Shown piece by piece: positions 26,151 to 35,127 of a stretch of 64,000 nucleotides of DNA. The notes beneath the pieces were generated by a model. That model saw only the letters and a list, made by a program, of their open reading frames with translations, was not told the origin of the DNA and did no database searches. Position 1 is the stretch's first letter, and the number at the start of each line of letters is the position of its first letter. The stretch covers positions 1 to 64,000 of the forward strand of contig CAJTOH010000017.1 of NCBI GenBank assembly GCA_910577685.1. Reading direction: 5' to 3'. This DNA is from an uncultured Dorea sp. (GTDB lineage Bacteria; Bacillota; Clostridia; Lachnospirales; Lachnospiraceae). Made by a program: the position numbers and the translations under genes.

Positions 26151-27722
26151 TCAGGCGCGAAGCCTAAAGGTTTTCGGCGCCAGCTTATAAACCAGCACAC
26201 ACGCTATGAGACAATAAGCGGCACAGAAAATAACCGTTCCAAGCCCGAACGCTAACGCAGACATTTCAAGCCTCATGAGATAATAACAGAAAAAATAGGT
26301 TCCCGTCACCACAATACGGTAAGTCCCGCTCTTAATCTCCGTCCCTGCATTATAAGGCTGCAAAAGATAGTAAATCGTCAGATAGTGTACGGAAAAGAAC
26401 ATGCTGACGCACAATATCGAAACGATTAGTATGGCATAATTCATCGGCTCTTCTGTCCCGCCTGACTGATACAAAAGCAGAGCAAGCCCCGCGCCAATCA
26501 CAGCCGCCGGCAGAAGATTAACCTTCATAATCTCCCAGAGCCGAATCCTGAACAGTCTTAAGATACATTCCGGACGTTTATAAAAGGAGTAGGTGAGAAG
26601 GCTGTGGTCGCAGTTCATAAACAGCACATTGGTAAACCCTGTCCCCCGGTTTACAAAATACATAATGAAAACAAAATACGGCAGCTTTGTCAGCACAAGC
26701 CGGTTCACAATCTCTTTGTATTCCGGCATGAACCAGATTCCCAGAACCACAACACACACAACCCCCAAACAAATCTCTGCAATCCGTATCGAGGATTTCC
26801 AGAGTATCTTCTGGTGACGCCTGATGAAAATCTCGTTCAGATATTCGAACCCTTTCCGGCTGCTGCCCTGCCCCTTGTCAATCCGGATTACGTTTTCGCT
26901 CTGCCGCTTTGCCGCGCGTTTGGCATCCTCCACCTGACCTATATACTGCGTGAGAAGCTGCTGATAGACATCCCTATACTCCTGAAACCTCCATACCTTC
27001 TTAAGGGACAGAAGCCCTGCCAGGATACCGCATACCATCAGACCCACGCTCACTGTTTCCGGAATGACAGCTCCCAGAAACGGCAGCCCATACGCCGCCG
27101 CCAGCAAAAGGGCGATGATAATCCACTCCTTTGCCCCCACCTGATTCTCACTTACCGCAATTTCCGTGCGTTCATAATTCCACAGGGAATATGCGACCAC
27201 CCCTAACTTCATACCCGCCACAGCAAAGGGCAGCAGCAGACATTGCCACGCCAAAAGTCCGCAGTTAATCCCAAAGCTCAGGCCAAAAACCAGATAACCC
27301 GCCACTATCTTAAGCATCTCATAGCTATAGGTAACCAGCGCATACTCCCTTGCATCCATGCCAAGTAAAATCAGCGCATAGTATTTATCCTTGGTCGGAT
27401 TAAAAATATAGGTATTCAGCCATGCCCCTATCAGAGTAAGCAGTACAAAGATATGAAGAAATATTTCTCTTTTTTCTCCTGTCTCATACAACAACAAAGG
27501 AGCTGTGACCATCAGCAGGAAAAACAGGAATTTCCCCAGAAATGCCTTGATGAACTCCCAGATTCCGGATATGATATTTCCAACGAGCTTAAGATCCGGA
27601 TCGCGGTATAACTCCTGGGGCAGTATCCGTTTGATAAGTGGAATCTGTTTCAGAGAATAGAGAATCGTGTTGACACGGTAAGTATTCTTTATGGAAAATG
27701 CTATTTTAAACGTTTTATTCAT
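26151..27722 (-). CDS. ABC transporter permease-like membrane protein
   Basis: 523 residues from ATG 27722 (AGGAG 6 nt upstream; a TTG at 27746 is less likely). About twelve hydrophobic segments in two halves, separated by a charged loop near residues 235-290 (VYQQLLTQYIGQVEDAKRAAKRQSEN). No catalytic motifs. It follows an ABC ATPase gene by 41 nt and is probably its membrane partner, giving an exporter of unknown cargo. Similar large permeases sit next to ATPases in Lachnospiraceae bacteriocin-type loci, but I cannot name the family. Confidence 0.8.
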   Translation of the reverse strand: MNKTFKIAFSIKNTYRVNTILYSLKQIPLIKRILPQELYRDPDLKLVGNIISGIWEFIKAFLGKFLFFLLMVTAPLLLYETGEKREIFLHIFVLLTLIGAWLNTYIFNPTKDKYYALILLGMDAREYALVTYSYEMLKIVAGYLVFGLSFGINCGLLAWQCLLLPFAVAGMKLGVVAYSLWNYERTEIAVSENQVGAKEWIIIALLLAAAYGLPFLGAVIPETVSVGLMVCGILAGLLSLKKVWRFQEYRDVYQQLLTQYIGQVEDAKRAAKRQSENVIRIDKGQGSSRKGFEYLNEIFIRRHQKILWKSSIRIAEICLGVVCVVVLGIWFMPEYKEIVNRLVLTKLPYFVFIMYFVNRGTGFTNVLFMNCDHSLLTYSFYKRPECILRLFRIRLWEIMKVNLLPAAVIGAGLALLLYQSGGTEEPMNYAILIVSILCVSMFFSVHYLTIYYLLQPYNAGTEIKSGTYRIVVTGTYFFCYYLMRLEMSALAFGLGTVIFCAAYCLIACVLVYKLAPKTFRLRA

Positions 27723-27763
27723 GCCTTTCTCCTCATGCTTTTTCAAGCTTCACAGGTAAGCTT

Positions 27764-28480
27764 CTAGTATGTCTGCCGCGCTTCAGGCTCCCTTAGGGCC
27801 GCCAGAATCTTCTCTTTAAACTCATTGCTGTTAAGATTCGTCTTGTCTACGCTCTCAAGTTCCCCGTGGTTGAGCAGCACGATTTCATCGCACAGATCCA
27901 GCGCAAGATCCATAATATGGGTAGAGAAGATAATAATTCTCTCTTCTTTCAGCTCCCGAAGGATCTGCTTCATCTCCTCCGCAACCACCACGTCAAGAGA
28001 AGTCAACGGTTCATCCAGAAGCAGGAGATTCGGTTTTGTAATGATATTGACTAGCATCTGCATCTTATTCTTCATCCCGTGAGAATAATCTTTTAAAAGC
28101 TTATCTCTATCCTCAGGGAAAATACCCATGTAATCGAAATATTCATCCAAACTCCTTAAATCCTTGAGCTGTTCTTCATGGATATCTATAAAGAACTTCA
28201 AGAACTCCCGCCCCGTCAGAAACTCCGGCACCGTAGGAGTAGACAGCACATAGCCTATATCTTCCGGTACGACGTCCCGTCTCTGTCCGTCCGTCTCCAG
28301 AAAAAAACTGCCTCCCTCCGCCTTCATATCACGGTTCAGGCAGTTAAACAGCGTGGTCTTGCCCGCACCGTTGCGTCCTAAAAGCCCGTAGATCTTACCG
28401 CTTTCAAATATAAAATCAATGTCGCGAAGAACCTCTTTTTTCTCAAAATGTTTCGATAGATGCTCGATGGTAAATCTCAT
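27764..28480 (-). CDS. ABC transporter ATP-binding protein
   Basis: 238 residues. Walker A GLLGRNGAGKTTL (~33-45), signature YSHGMKNKMQ (unusual SHGMK in place of SGGQ, as in BcrA-type exporters), Walker B LLLLDEPLTSLD and the H-loop IIFSTHIMD. It is the first gene of the operon ABC-permease-kinase-CPBP-LytTR. ATG with AAGGAG upstream and a consensus promoter ~85 nt further up. Probable role: energising export of, or protection against, a peptide. Confidence 0.92.
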   Translation of the reverse strand: MRFTIEHLSKHFEKKEVLRDIDFIFESGKIYGLLGRNGAGKTTLFNCLNRDMKAEGGSFFLETDGQRRDVVPEDIGYVLSTPTVPEFLTGREFLKFFIDIHEEQLKDLRSLDEYFDYMGIFPEDRDKLLKDYSHGMKNKMQMLVNIITKPNLLLLDEPLTSLDVVVAEEMKQILRELKEERIIIFSTHIMDLALDLCDEIVLLNHGELESVDKTNLNSNEFKEKILAALREPEARQTY

Positions 28481-28548
28481 TTACACTCCTTCTTTCTCAG
28501 GTCTCTTTGACGCCTCAGCAAGAATGTACTGCCTGGGCCGTCCGGTTC

Positions 28549-28593
28549 AATATATATAATAATTATTATATATATTTCAGTTAAAAATGTCAT
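28549..28593 (-). promoter_or_regulatory. Promoter of the ABC/kinase operon with an overlapping 28-bp palindrome
   Basis: Minus-strand ATGACA (28588-28593), 17-bp spacer, TATAAT (28565-28570). The region 28549-28576 is a perfect 28-bp AT-only palindrome covering the -10 box and start site, a candidate operator. Confidence 0.65.
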
Positions 28594-28643
28594 CCCTTAA
28601 TCACTTACTTTCTTTCCATTATATGTCTATTTAAGATAATTAA

Positions 28644-28722
28644 CTATTTAGATTTTTTTCTAAATAGCTCTTGCTATTTTCATGTGCCAGTGTTATTATC
28701 TATTTAGAAATATTTCTAAATA
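28644..28722 (+). promoter_or_regulatory. sdpR promoter flanked by two matching operators
   Basis: TTGCTA (28671-28676), 17-bp spacer, TATTAT (28694-28699). The inverted repeat CTATTTAGA/TCTAAATAG (28644-28667) lies just upstream of the -35 box. A perfect 22-bp palindrome with the same half-sites (28701-28722) covers the start site. This is the pattern expected for autorepression by the downstream ArsR/SdpR protein. Confidence 0.75.
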
Positions 28723-28746
28723 CTAATTAAACAGGAGGGATGCTTA

Positions 28747-29019
28747 TTGAGTTTCGGACAGACCTTCAAAGCGTTATCCGACCCCGTCCGGCGTGAAATC
28801 CTTACGCTGCTGAAATCCGGAGCCATGTCAGCCGGAGAAATTGGGAGTCATTTTGACATGACCGGCGCCACCATCTCATACCACCTGGGAATTTTGAAAA
28901 AAGCAGATCTGGTTTATGAATCAAAATACAAGAATTTTGTATACTATGAACTGAATACTTCCGTGGTGGAGGAATTGATGGCCTGGCTTTCTAATTTAAA
29001 AGGAGGAAATGAATCATGA
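28747..29019 (+). CDS. sdpR: SdpR-like ArsR-family autorepressor
   Basis: 90 residues from a TTG start with AGGAGG 8 nt upstream. Winged helix-turn-helix of the ArsR family: ALSDPVRREILTLLKSG (9-25), then GEIGSHFDMTGATISYHLGILKKADLV (~31-57) and a beta wing ESKYKNFVYYELN. No ArsR metal-binding cysteines. The stop overlaps the start of an SdpI-like gene (ATGA), as in the Bacillus subtilis sdpRI immunity operon, in which SdpR represses until SdpI sequesters it at the membrane when toxin is present. Matching palindromes flank its promoter. Confidence 0.88.
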   Translation: MSFGQTFKALSDPVRREILTLLKSGAMSAGEIGSHFDMTGATISYHLGILKKADLVYESKYKNFVYYELNTSVVEELMAWLSNLKGGNES

Positions 29020-29717
29020 ATAAAAGAGACGGAATGAATATGGACCAAGGGAATCAGTCTATGCTCCAAAGCCATCGCATTTTGATACTGCTCACCAGCC
29101 TTGTCACATTAATGCCCATACTGATCGGAATCTTATGCTGGAACCGGCTTCCGGACACAATTGCCACGCATTTCGCATCCGACGGCACGCCCAACGGATT
29201 TAGCTCTAAGACCTTTGCCGTTCTGGGGATTCCTGCATTGATATTTGCGGCCCACCTTCTATGTGCCTTTTGTACGGCAATCGACCCAAAGTACAAGAAT
29301 ATCAGTCCGAAGATGTACCGGCTGCTTCTGCTCATCTGTCCGGTATGCTCACTGGTATGCTGCGCTGGCGTCTATGGGTACGCACTTGAGCTTTCTATGG
29401 CAGATTGGCTAAATTCTGCATTTTTTATGAACCTGATGATGGGGATTATCTTTTTCCTGATTGGGAATTACCTGCCAAAGTGCCGCCAGAATTATACGGT
29501 CGGCATCAAACTTCCATGGACGCTGGCGGATGAAAATAACTGGACTTGCACAAACCGGTTCTCGGGACGTCTGTACGCCGGGGCCGGAATCCTGTGTATC
29601 CTCAATGCCTTTCTCCGCTTAAGCTGGGTACTTCCGGCAGTGGTTGCGGTCATCCTCATTCTGCCGGCTGCTTACTCCCTTTATTTGTATCTAAGGAGAG
29701 GAAAAGATATCGGTTGA
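29016..29717 (+). CDS. sdpI: SdpI-like immunity/signalling membrane protein
   Basis: 233 residues; ATG with AAAGGAGG 9 nt upstream, overlapping the sdpR stop. The N-terminal DUF1648 part contains LPDTIATHFASDGTPNGFSSK (~42-62); the C-terminal SdpI domain has FFLIGNYLPKCRQNYTVGIKLPWTL (~145-170). About six membrane helices. In B. subtilis SdpI protects against the SdpC toxin and titrates SdpR. No sdpC-like toxin gene is visible, so this may defend against toxins of neighbours. A strong hairpin follows the stop codon. Confidence 0.9.
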   Translation: MNKRDGMNMDQGNQSMLQSHRILILLTSLVTLMPILIGILCWNRLPDTIATHFASDGTPNGFSSKTFAVLGIPALIFAAHLLCAFCTAIDPKYKNISPKMYRLLLLICPVCSLVCCAGVYGYALELSMADWLNSAFFMNLMMGIIFFLIGNYLPKCRQNYTVGIKLPWTLADENNWTCTNRFSGRLYAGAGILCILNAFLRLSWVLPAVVAVILILPAAYSLYLYLRRGKDIG

Positions 29718-29742
29718 TGTCTCACCTTCCCATCGGCACACT

Positions 29743-29807
29743 GCATAAGGGGCCTTTGCATTAAGCATAAATCTTGCTTATCGCAGAAGCCCCTTGCATA
29801 TTTTTCT
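29743..29807 (+). terminator. Terminator of sdpR-sdpI
   Basis: Long imperfect hairpin with core AAGGGGC/GCCCCTT and an inner AAGCATAA/TTGCTT pairing, followed by TATTTTTCTT on the plus strand. It ends at the stop of the convergent permease gene. Confidence 0.75.
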
Positions 29808-32149
29808 TACTCTCCCGCAATCAGCGCCCTGGGCGTAATCTTCTTTATCTTCACGGATAACAGGCACGCGATCCCAAACGCCGCCCCGATCATCCCCATC
29901 CCCGCAAGGATATTGTACCCAATCGGAACTTTGAACGTACACTTCACAATCCCGATATCCTTTAAGAACGAAGCAGTTAAAGGATTAATAATAAAGCTGC
30001 ACACAGTCACTCCAACAACGGCAGAGAGAACCACTGCCGGCATAAAGGAAAGAGCCGTCTGCAGGATCAACTGTCCCGTCGTGAAACCTAGGGCTTTCAG
30101 AATCCCGTATTCCTGTTTCTTATTGCTGACTATGGTCCTCACAAGCAGGTACAGCACGAAGGTAATCACCACTACGCTCAGCGCAAGAACGGCAAATACA
30201 ATCATCTTCATCAGCAGAACATAGATGGAGGCCGCGCTTTCGACCGTTGCTTCAATATCAATCGTCGCGTTTACTTTATCCCCAAGACTTTTTTTCATTT
30301 CCGTGTTGAAGGCCCCGATATCCGTACCGTCCGTAAGGTTGAGGTAATAGCTTGTATTCTGCATTTCCCCCATCCGTTCGTAGCCCGCTCTTGTCAGCAG
30401 GCAGTCTTTCCCAAGATTATTGGTGATCTGCACAAATCCTGATATGATATATCCGCCCTGTTTGCCGTCTGCCGTAAGCTTAATCTCATCCCCGATTCTA
30501 AGCTCCCTTTCTTCTGCATATTTTGCGGCAATCGCCATCTCATTGTCATACTTGGGAAATCTTCCTTCTACTATCACTTCCTGATTATTTACCTTGGAAA
30601 AATCATCGGTAATCGTAACCATCAGAACGTCGCCGCCCACATGGAGCATCTGGACGCTGTTATAAAGATAGAGCTTGCTTACCCGTTGGTCCCCAGCCAT
30701 TTTATCCAGAAACTCTTTCTCGGCCTCTGCCTCCACATTGATACAGCTATCTGCCGTCTCCCCCACAATCATATTTAAAAACGGTGTCATATCTGTAATC
30801 ATATTTTCAAACATCACCCCTGAAAATACGGCCACAAGCGATAACACAAGCATGGTAATGCACACCGTCACATTATGCTTCATGCCGGAAAACGCCGTCT
30901 TAAGCGCCAGGGCAAGGTTAAGCCCTGCCCGTGTGGTTTCCAGCGGAACATGGTTTTTCTTAAACGTGTGGGTCTTTATTCCCTGCCTAAGCGCAACGAT
31001 TGGCTCTACTTTCCGGATTCTGCGCGAAGATATCCATACCACAAACGAAACCGCCCCGCCTAAAGCCCCAAGCGTCAGAAAAAACGGGATTGGCAGGAAC
31101 CGAATCTCATAGGGGATTCCCGTCTGTAATTCCATCAGCTTATTGATATACGGAAACAGCACATAGGAAATCCCTGCGCCCCAAAGGGCGACCGCCAGAG
31201 CAATTCCTGTAAACTGCAAAAGAAGAGATGAAACGAGCTGCCGGCTGGTGTAGCCGATTGCCTTGAGCGCACCTAAGTTCTTCATATTCTCCTGAATGTA
31301 GTTGACGATATTGGACGCAATCACAACAAGGGCAATGAGAAGAATCAAAAATGCCATCGCGCTCATTATCCCTGAGCATATCATCTGGGAAATATAGCGG
31401 GAACGCGATACCAGATCATAGGTATTGCTCACAGTACGGGCTGCCGCAAACCGAGAAGAAACGGCGTCTTTCAGCATTGCGTCGTAATCTTCACTTTCTG
31501 ATTTGTCCTTAAGCCGAATGGAACAAAGCGTTGCCTGAGGCACACATGCCGCCTCCTTAAGTTCTTGATAGCAGTCTTCCGTCATCAAAATCCCGCACAG
31601 ACCGCAGTTATGAGAGCCTGTCATTGCGCTGTTGAAAAAACCGCACACAGTATACGACATCTTTCTATTCCCAATTGAAAGCTCTATGGTCTTTCCTATG
31701 GCAATCTCGTCTGATTCGTACAGGTTGGGCATATAGACTCCTCTTGTATACTCACTGTCCTCAACAATCTCTATCCTGCCTATCGGACGTGATAGGGCGG
31801 CTTCTTTCTCAAAGAAAATAAGCTCCGTATTCATTTCACCGCCGTTATACTCGAACGTTCCCACCATATGCATGACAGAATCCATAAAATATTCCGCCGT
31901 ACGGGTATCCCCCTCTAAGGTATCCTCAAGAAAATCCTCTACCTCCCTGCTGCCGCCGTCGATCGCTAACGTGACGTGTTCCGCGTTCAGCCGGTCGTGA
32001 CAGCGTTTGAAATTCTCCCTGTAATCCAGGGACAGCCAAAGCCACAGGTTCAGCATGAGAGCCGCGAGAAATATAAGCACAATAATGGCTGCGGTCTGCC
32101 CCTTTGCCTTTTTCAGGTTAGACCGGGCAAGAAGAAAACTTTTCCCCAT
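29807..32149 (-). CDS. FtsX/MacB-type ABC transporter permease
   Basis: 780 residues from the ATG at 32149, 2 nt past the ATPase stop; an upstream reading from 32236 would overlap that gene. Topology: one helix (~18-40), a large extracytoplasmic domain (~45-250), three helices with the FtsX fold (ICSGIMSAMAFLILLIALVVIA... near 265-370), a second helix-plus-outer domain and a final FtsX block (MKMIVFAVLALSVVVITFVLYLLV onward). Two FtsX domains identify the family that exports or removes peptides, lipids or antibiotics. With the adjacent ATPase, kinase and regulator it forms a four-gene peptide-resistance-type module. Confidence 0.88.
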   Translation of the reverse strand: MGKSFLLARSNLKKAKGQTAAIIVLIFLAALMLNLWLWLSLDYRENFKRCHDRLNAEHVTLAIDGGSREVEDFLEDTLEGDTRTAEYFMDSVMHMVGTFEYNGGEMNTELIFFEKEAALSRPIGRIEIVEDSEYTRGVYMPNLYESDEIAIGKTIELSIGNRKMSYTVCGFFNSAMTGSHNCGLCGILMTEDCYQELKEAACVPQATLCSIRLKDKSESEDYDAMLKDAVSSRFAAARTVSNTYDLVSRSRYISQMICSGIMSAMAFLILLIALVVIASNIVNYIQENMKNLGALKAIGYTSRQLVSSLLLQFTGIALAVALWGAGISYVLFPYINKLMELQTGIPYEIRFLPIPFFLTLGALGGAVSFVVWISSRRIRKVEPIVALRQGIKTHTFKKNHVPLETTRAGLNLALALKTAFSGMKHNVTVCITMLVLSLVAVFSGVMFENMITDMTPFLNMIVGETADSCINVEAEAEKEFLDKMAGDQRVSKLYLYNSVQMLHVGGDVLMVTITDDFSKVNNQEVIVEGRFPKYDNEMAIAAKYAEERELRIGDEIKLTADGKQGGYIISGFVQITNNLGKDCLLTRAGYERMGEMQNTSYYLNLTDGTDIGAFNTEMKKSLGDKVNATIDIEATVESAASIYVLLMKMIVFAVLALSVVVITFVLYLLVRTIVSNKKQEYGILKALGFTTGQLILQTALSFMPAVVLSAVVGVTVCSFIINPLTASFLKDIGIVKCTFKVPIGYNILAGMGMIGAAFGIACLLSVKIKKITPRALIAGE

Positions 32150-32151
32150 TT

Positions 32152-32913
32152 CTACCACCCCATTTCCGCAAGGAAAGCGGCAAGCTTTTCTTGTCTGCCT
32201 GCGTCGTCCGGCAAACCAGCTTTTCCCAAATCGCACTCTCCCAGAATTATGCCGTCCTTCAAGTAAAGTATCCGGTTGCCGCGCCTTGCGGAACGCATAT
32301 CGTGAGTCACCATGACGATGCTCTGCCCCATCTCATTGAAGCGGGTCAGCGTATCCAGCACGTCCAGGCCGGTCTTTGAGTTAAGCGCGCCCGTCGGCTC
32401 GTCGGCAAACAGGATTTCCGGACTGTTAATCAACGCCCGCACCATTCCCGCCCGCTGGGCCTCCCCGCCTGATATCTGGGTGGGAAACTTCTTCTGTGTT
32501 TCCTCAGAGATGTCCACAGCTGCAAATAATTCTTTTGCCTTTGCAAGGATTGCTTTCTTATCCTTGCTTACAAGCAGCCCCGCCGACATGACATTGTCCG
32601 TCACGGACATTCCGTCGATCAGGTAGATCTGCTGGAATACAAATCCGCAATGGTCGCGCCGGAATACGGCCAGTTCGTCCTGATTCAGATTGGAGATTAC
32701 CCGCTCCCCAAAGGTAATCGTGCCAAGGGTTGGCGTATCCATTCCTGACAAGGCGTACAAAAGCGTGGATTTTCCTGCCCCGCTTGCGCCCATGATTACG
32801 GTAAAATCTCCCTGGTACAATTCAAGGTCAATATTTCTAAGAACGTGCTGCAGGCTTCCGCCGCTTGAAAAGGATTTGCTTAGATTCTCGGTTTTCAGTA
32901 ATATTTTCTTCAT
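32152..32913 (-). CDS. MacB/LolD-type ABC transporter ATP-binding protein
   Basis: 253 residues from ATG 32913 (AAAGGAAGAG upstream; the longer reading from 32946 has no site). Walker A GASGAGKSTL, signature QISGGEAQRAGMVRALI, Walker B ILFADEPTGALNSKTG and switch VMVTHD are complete. It pairs with the FtsX-type permease two nucleotides downstream. BceA, MacB and VraF belong to this ATPase class. The two-component genes upstream on the same strand probably respond to the same compound. Confidence 0.93.
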   Translation of the reverse strand: MKKILLKTENLSKSFSSGGSLQHVLRNIDLELYQGDFTVIMGASGAGKSTLLYALSGMDTPTLGTITFGERVISNLNQDELAVFRRDHCGFVFQQIYLIDGMSVTDNVMSAGLLVSKDKKAILAKAKELFAAVDISEETQKKFPTQISGGEAQRAGMVRALINSPEILFADEPTGALNSKTGLDVLDTLTRFNEMGQSIVMVTHDMRSARRGNRILYLKDGIILGECDLGKAGLPDDAGRQEKLAAFLAEMGW

Positions 32914-33034
32914 ATCAACTCTTCCTTTACTACGGGTAGTTATCAATTACACGTTCTATTTTATTTTTTTAAATCTTATATGTCTTTAGGCAATCCTTAA
33001 AGATTCCTTAAATATCTCTTCCTCGGGGAAAGAC

Positions 33035-34327
33035 CTATTTACCACCCAAAAGAATACCCACCATCACTTTCAGCCCATGCTCTCCATTGTCTATCGCAAG
33101 CTCTCCTCCCATCTCCTTCATAAAATAATCCGAAATATATAGCCCAAGTCCCGCGCCTTCCTCATTTCCGGCATTGCTCCCCCTCTTGAATTTCTCCTTT
33201 AAAAGCGGCAGCTCTTCTTCCGGGACGCCGCCCCCGTAATCTTCAATATATACCGTAAGCCGCCGCCCCTCCCGGCGCGCCGCGGCTTCAATTTTCGTGC
33301 CTGCATATTTATAAGAATTTGCAAAAATATTGTCGAACACCTGCTGCAGCCGCAGCGGATCTGCATACAGCATACACCCCGGGATGTCCGGAACTTCCCC
33401 GCAATGCAGATAATCTGCGCTTTCAAGCATTTCACTGAGCACGCCGCTCTCTATATCCACCGGCGTTACCACAAGCTGCTTAAGTTCCTCCAATGCCGCC
33501 GTAAACAGGTTGGAAATGAGCGCGTTGATCTGGTCTGCCTTTCGGATAATCTGCACATAGTTATCCTTAAGCCTTTCGCTATCCGCCAGCGCCGCTCCTA
33601 CTTCGGACGCCGCCTTAATACTTGCGACAGGGGTCTTAATGTCATGGGACAGCTTCGCAACAAGCTCCCTCTTACCGGCATTGGCTTTCGCCTCCGCTAT
33701 CCGCGCCTTCTTAAGCTCTGAACGCATGATGTCGAAACTCTCTGTAAATGCTCCGAAAAGATTCTTCCTGTCCATAGTGAGCGGGATATCCAGATTACCG
33801 CCGGCAATACGCTGCGCGAAACCTTTAAGCTCTTGAAACGGTTTTATGACAACGCGTTTAATATAGACGGAATACCCGATACACATGCCGCATTGCAGGA
33901 ACATTGCCGCCAGTACGGCGAGAACAAGAGTCTGTCTCTGCTTCCTGAACGTCCGCCCGCTGTCATTGTCAATAATGATCTTCCCCTCAATCCGGCCGTC
34001 AACCATAAGGTCGAGTATGGTATCCCTGTGAACGACAGCCGCGTTGATGCTTTCACTAAGCCCCATGCCGGTTCGGAACAGAACCGTTCCGTCCATATCC
34101 AGCACAACATATGCAAGGCCGGTCTGATCTTTATAGTCTTCGATACCGGGGCTTTGGCCCGCCAAGACATCCCAATCCGCCTGAATTGTCCGAACCGCCT
34201 CGTTGACCAGAACCGAATCCTGCCGATCGTCCGAATCCCCGAAAGCAAACCAAAGTACTGCCGCCGCCTCTGCCGCAAAAAGAAGCAGCACTCCCAATAA
34301 AAACGTATTTTTCCATTCTCTTTTCAA
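33035..34327 (-). CDS. HAMP-containing sensor histidine kinase
   Basis: 430 residues from a TTG at 34327 that overlaps the regulator stop (TTGA) and has GGAGGG 8 nt upstream; the ATG at 34366 would overlap the regulator by 43 nt. One helix (~5-28), an extracytoplasmic sensor region (~30-145), a second helix, HAMP (~175-225), then the dimerisation helix with SHDIKTPVASIK and a GHKL ATPase with NIFANSYKYAG, GGGVPEEELP and GAGLGLYISDYF. The extracellular domain is larger than in BceS-type intramembrane kinases, so it may bind the compound directly. Confidence 0.9.
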   Translation of the reverse strand: MKREWKNTFLLGVLLLFAAEAAAVLWFAFGDSDDRQDSVLVNEAVRTIQADWDVLAGQSPGIEDYKDQTGLAYVVLDMDGTVLFRTGMGLSESINAAVVHRDTILDLMVDGRIEGKIIIDNDSGRTFRKQRQTLVLAVLAAMFLQCGMCIGYSVYIKRVVIKPFQELKGFAQRIAGGNLDIPLTMDRKNLFGAFTESFDIMRSELKKARIAEAKANAGKRELVAKLSHDIKTPVASIKAASEVGAALADSERLKDNYVQIIRKADQINALISNLFTAALEELKQLVVTPVDIESGVLSEMLESADYLHCGEVPDIPGCMLYADPLRLQQVFDNIFANSYKYAGTKIEAAARREGRRLTVYIEDYGGGVPEEELPLLKEKFKRGSNAGNEEGAGLGLYISDYFMKEMGGELAIDNGEHGLKVMVGILLGGK

Positions 34328-35016
34328 GAGCCTGACCCTCCGCAAAATCTGTACCCCTCGCCCCATACGGTAAGGATATATTCAGGCTTGCCGGGATCGC
34401 GCTCAATCGCTTCCCGTATCTTGCGGATATGTACGTTTAACGTCCCGTCGCCCGTAAACCTGTCTTCCCAGACTTCCTCAAACAGCTCTCTCTTTGATAC
34501 CACTTTTTTCTTGTTCTTAATCAGATAGGAAAGAAGTTTAAATTCCAGCGCAGTAAGTTTGACCGCGCTACCTTCCACAGACACCTGTTTCGCCTGGAAA
34601 TCTACGGTCAGCCTCCCGTCGGAATATTCTGCGTCTATCATATTACCGCAATGCCCGAGACGCTTTAGCGAAACCTGAACCTTTGCCAGCAGGACGCCGA
34701 GGGAATAAGGCTTCCGGACGTAATCGTCCCCTCCGATGTGGAAAGCAATAATCTGATCGTCGTCGCTGGTACGTGCGGAAATAAACAGGATGGGAATCTC
34801 CGTCTTCTCCCGCAGTTCCCGGCACAGATCAAAACCGCTGCCGTCTCCAAGATTGATATCCAGAAGGAGCAGGCCCGCAGTATTCCGCAAAAGAAACTCC
34901 CGACATTCCGAAACGCTGTATACCGCCGCCGTCTTGACCCCGAATAGGTTGAAATATTCCGCCGTGCTGTCTGCCAGAAGTTTCTCGTCATCTATAATCA
35001 AACAATCGTACCTCAT
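34324..35016 (-). CDS. OmpR-family response regulator
   Basis: 230 residues. Receiver domain 1-118 with phospho-acceptor D53 (LLLLDINLGDGSGFDL), switch Ser/Thr ISART and K near 102 (YVRKPYS). The C-terminal winged helix (~130-228) ends KPEYILTVWGEGYRFCGG. ATG with GGAGGGAAAG upstream. First gene of regulator-kinase-ATPase-permease, probably controlling the ABC genes 1.2 kb downstream; a promoter of TTGAAA-17-TAAAAT form lies upstream. Confidence 0.93.
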   Translation of the reverse strand: MRYDCLIIDDEKLLADSTAEYFNLFGVKTAAVYSVSECREFLLRNTAGLLLLDINLGDGSGFDLCRELREKTEIPILFISARTSDDDQIIAFHIGGDDYVRKPYSLGVLLAKVQVSLKRLGHCGNMIDAEYSDGRLTVDFQAKQVSVEGSAVKLTALEFKLLSYLIKNKKKVVSKRELFEEVWEDRFTGDGTLNVHIRKIREAIERDPGKPEYILTVWGEGYRFCGGSGS

Positions 35017-35049
35017 TCTTTCCCTCCGTTTTGAACTTCTATAAAAATA

Positions 35050-35078
35050 ATTTTACACATCTCCTTCTCCGTTTTCAA
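35050..35078 (-). promoter_or_regulatory. Promoter of the regulator-kinase-ABC operon
   Basis: Minus-strand TTGAAA (35073-35078), 17-bp spacer, TAAAAT (35050-35055), about 34 nt before the regulator ATG. Confidence 0.6.
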
Positions 35079-35127
35079 GACTTTTTCTTGCAGGTATATC
35101 ACCGGTCATTCAATACACTGCATGGGA

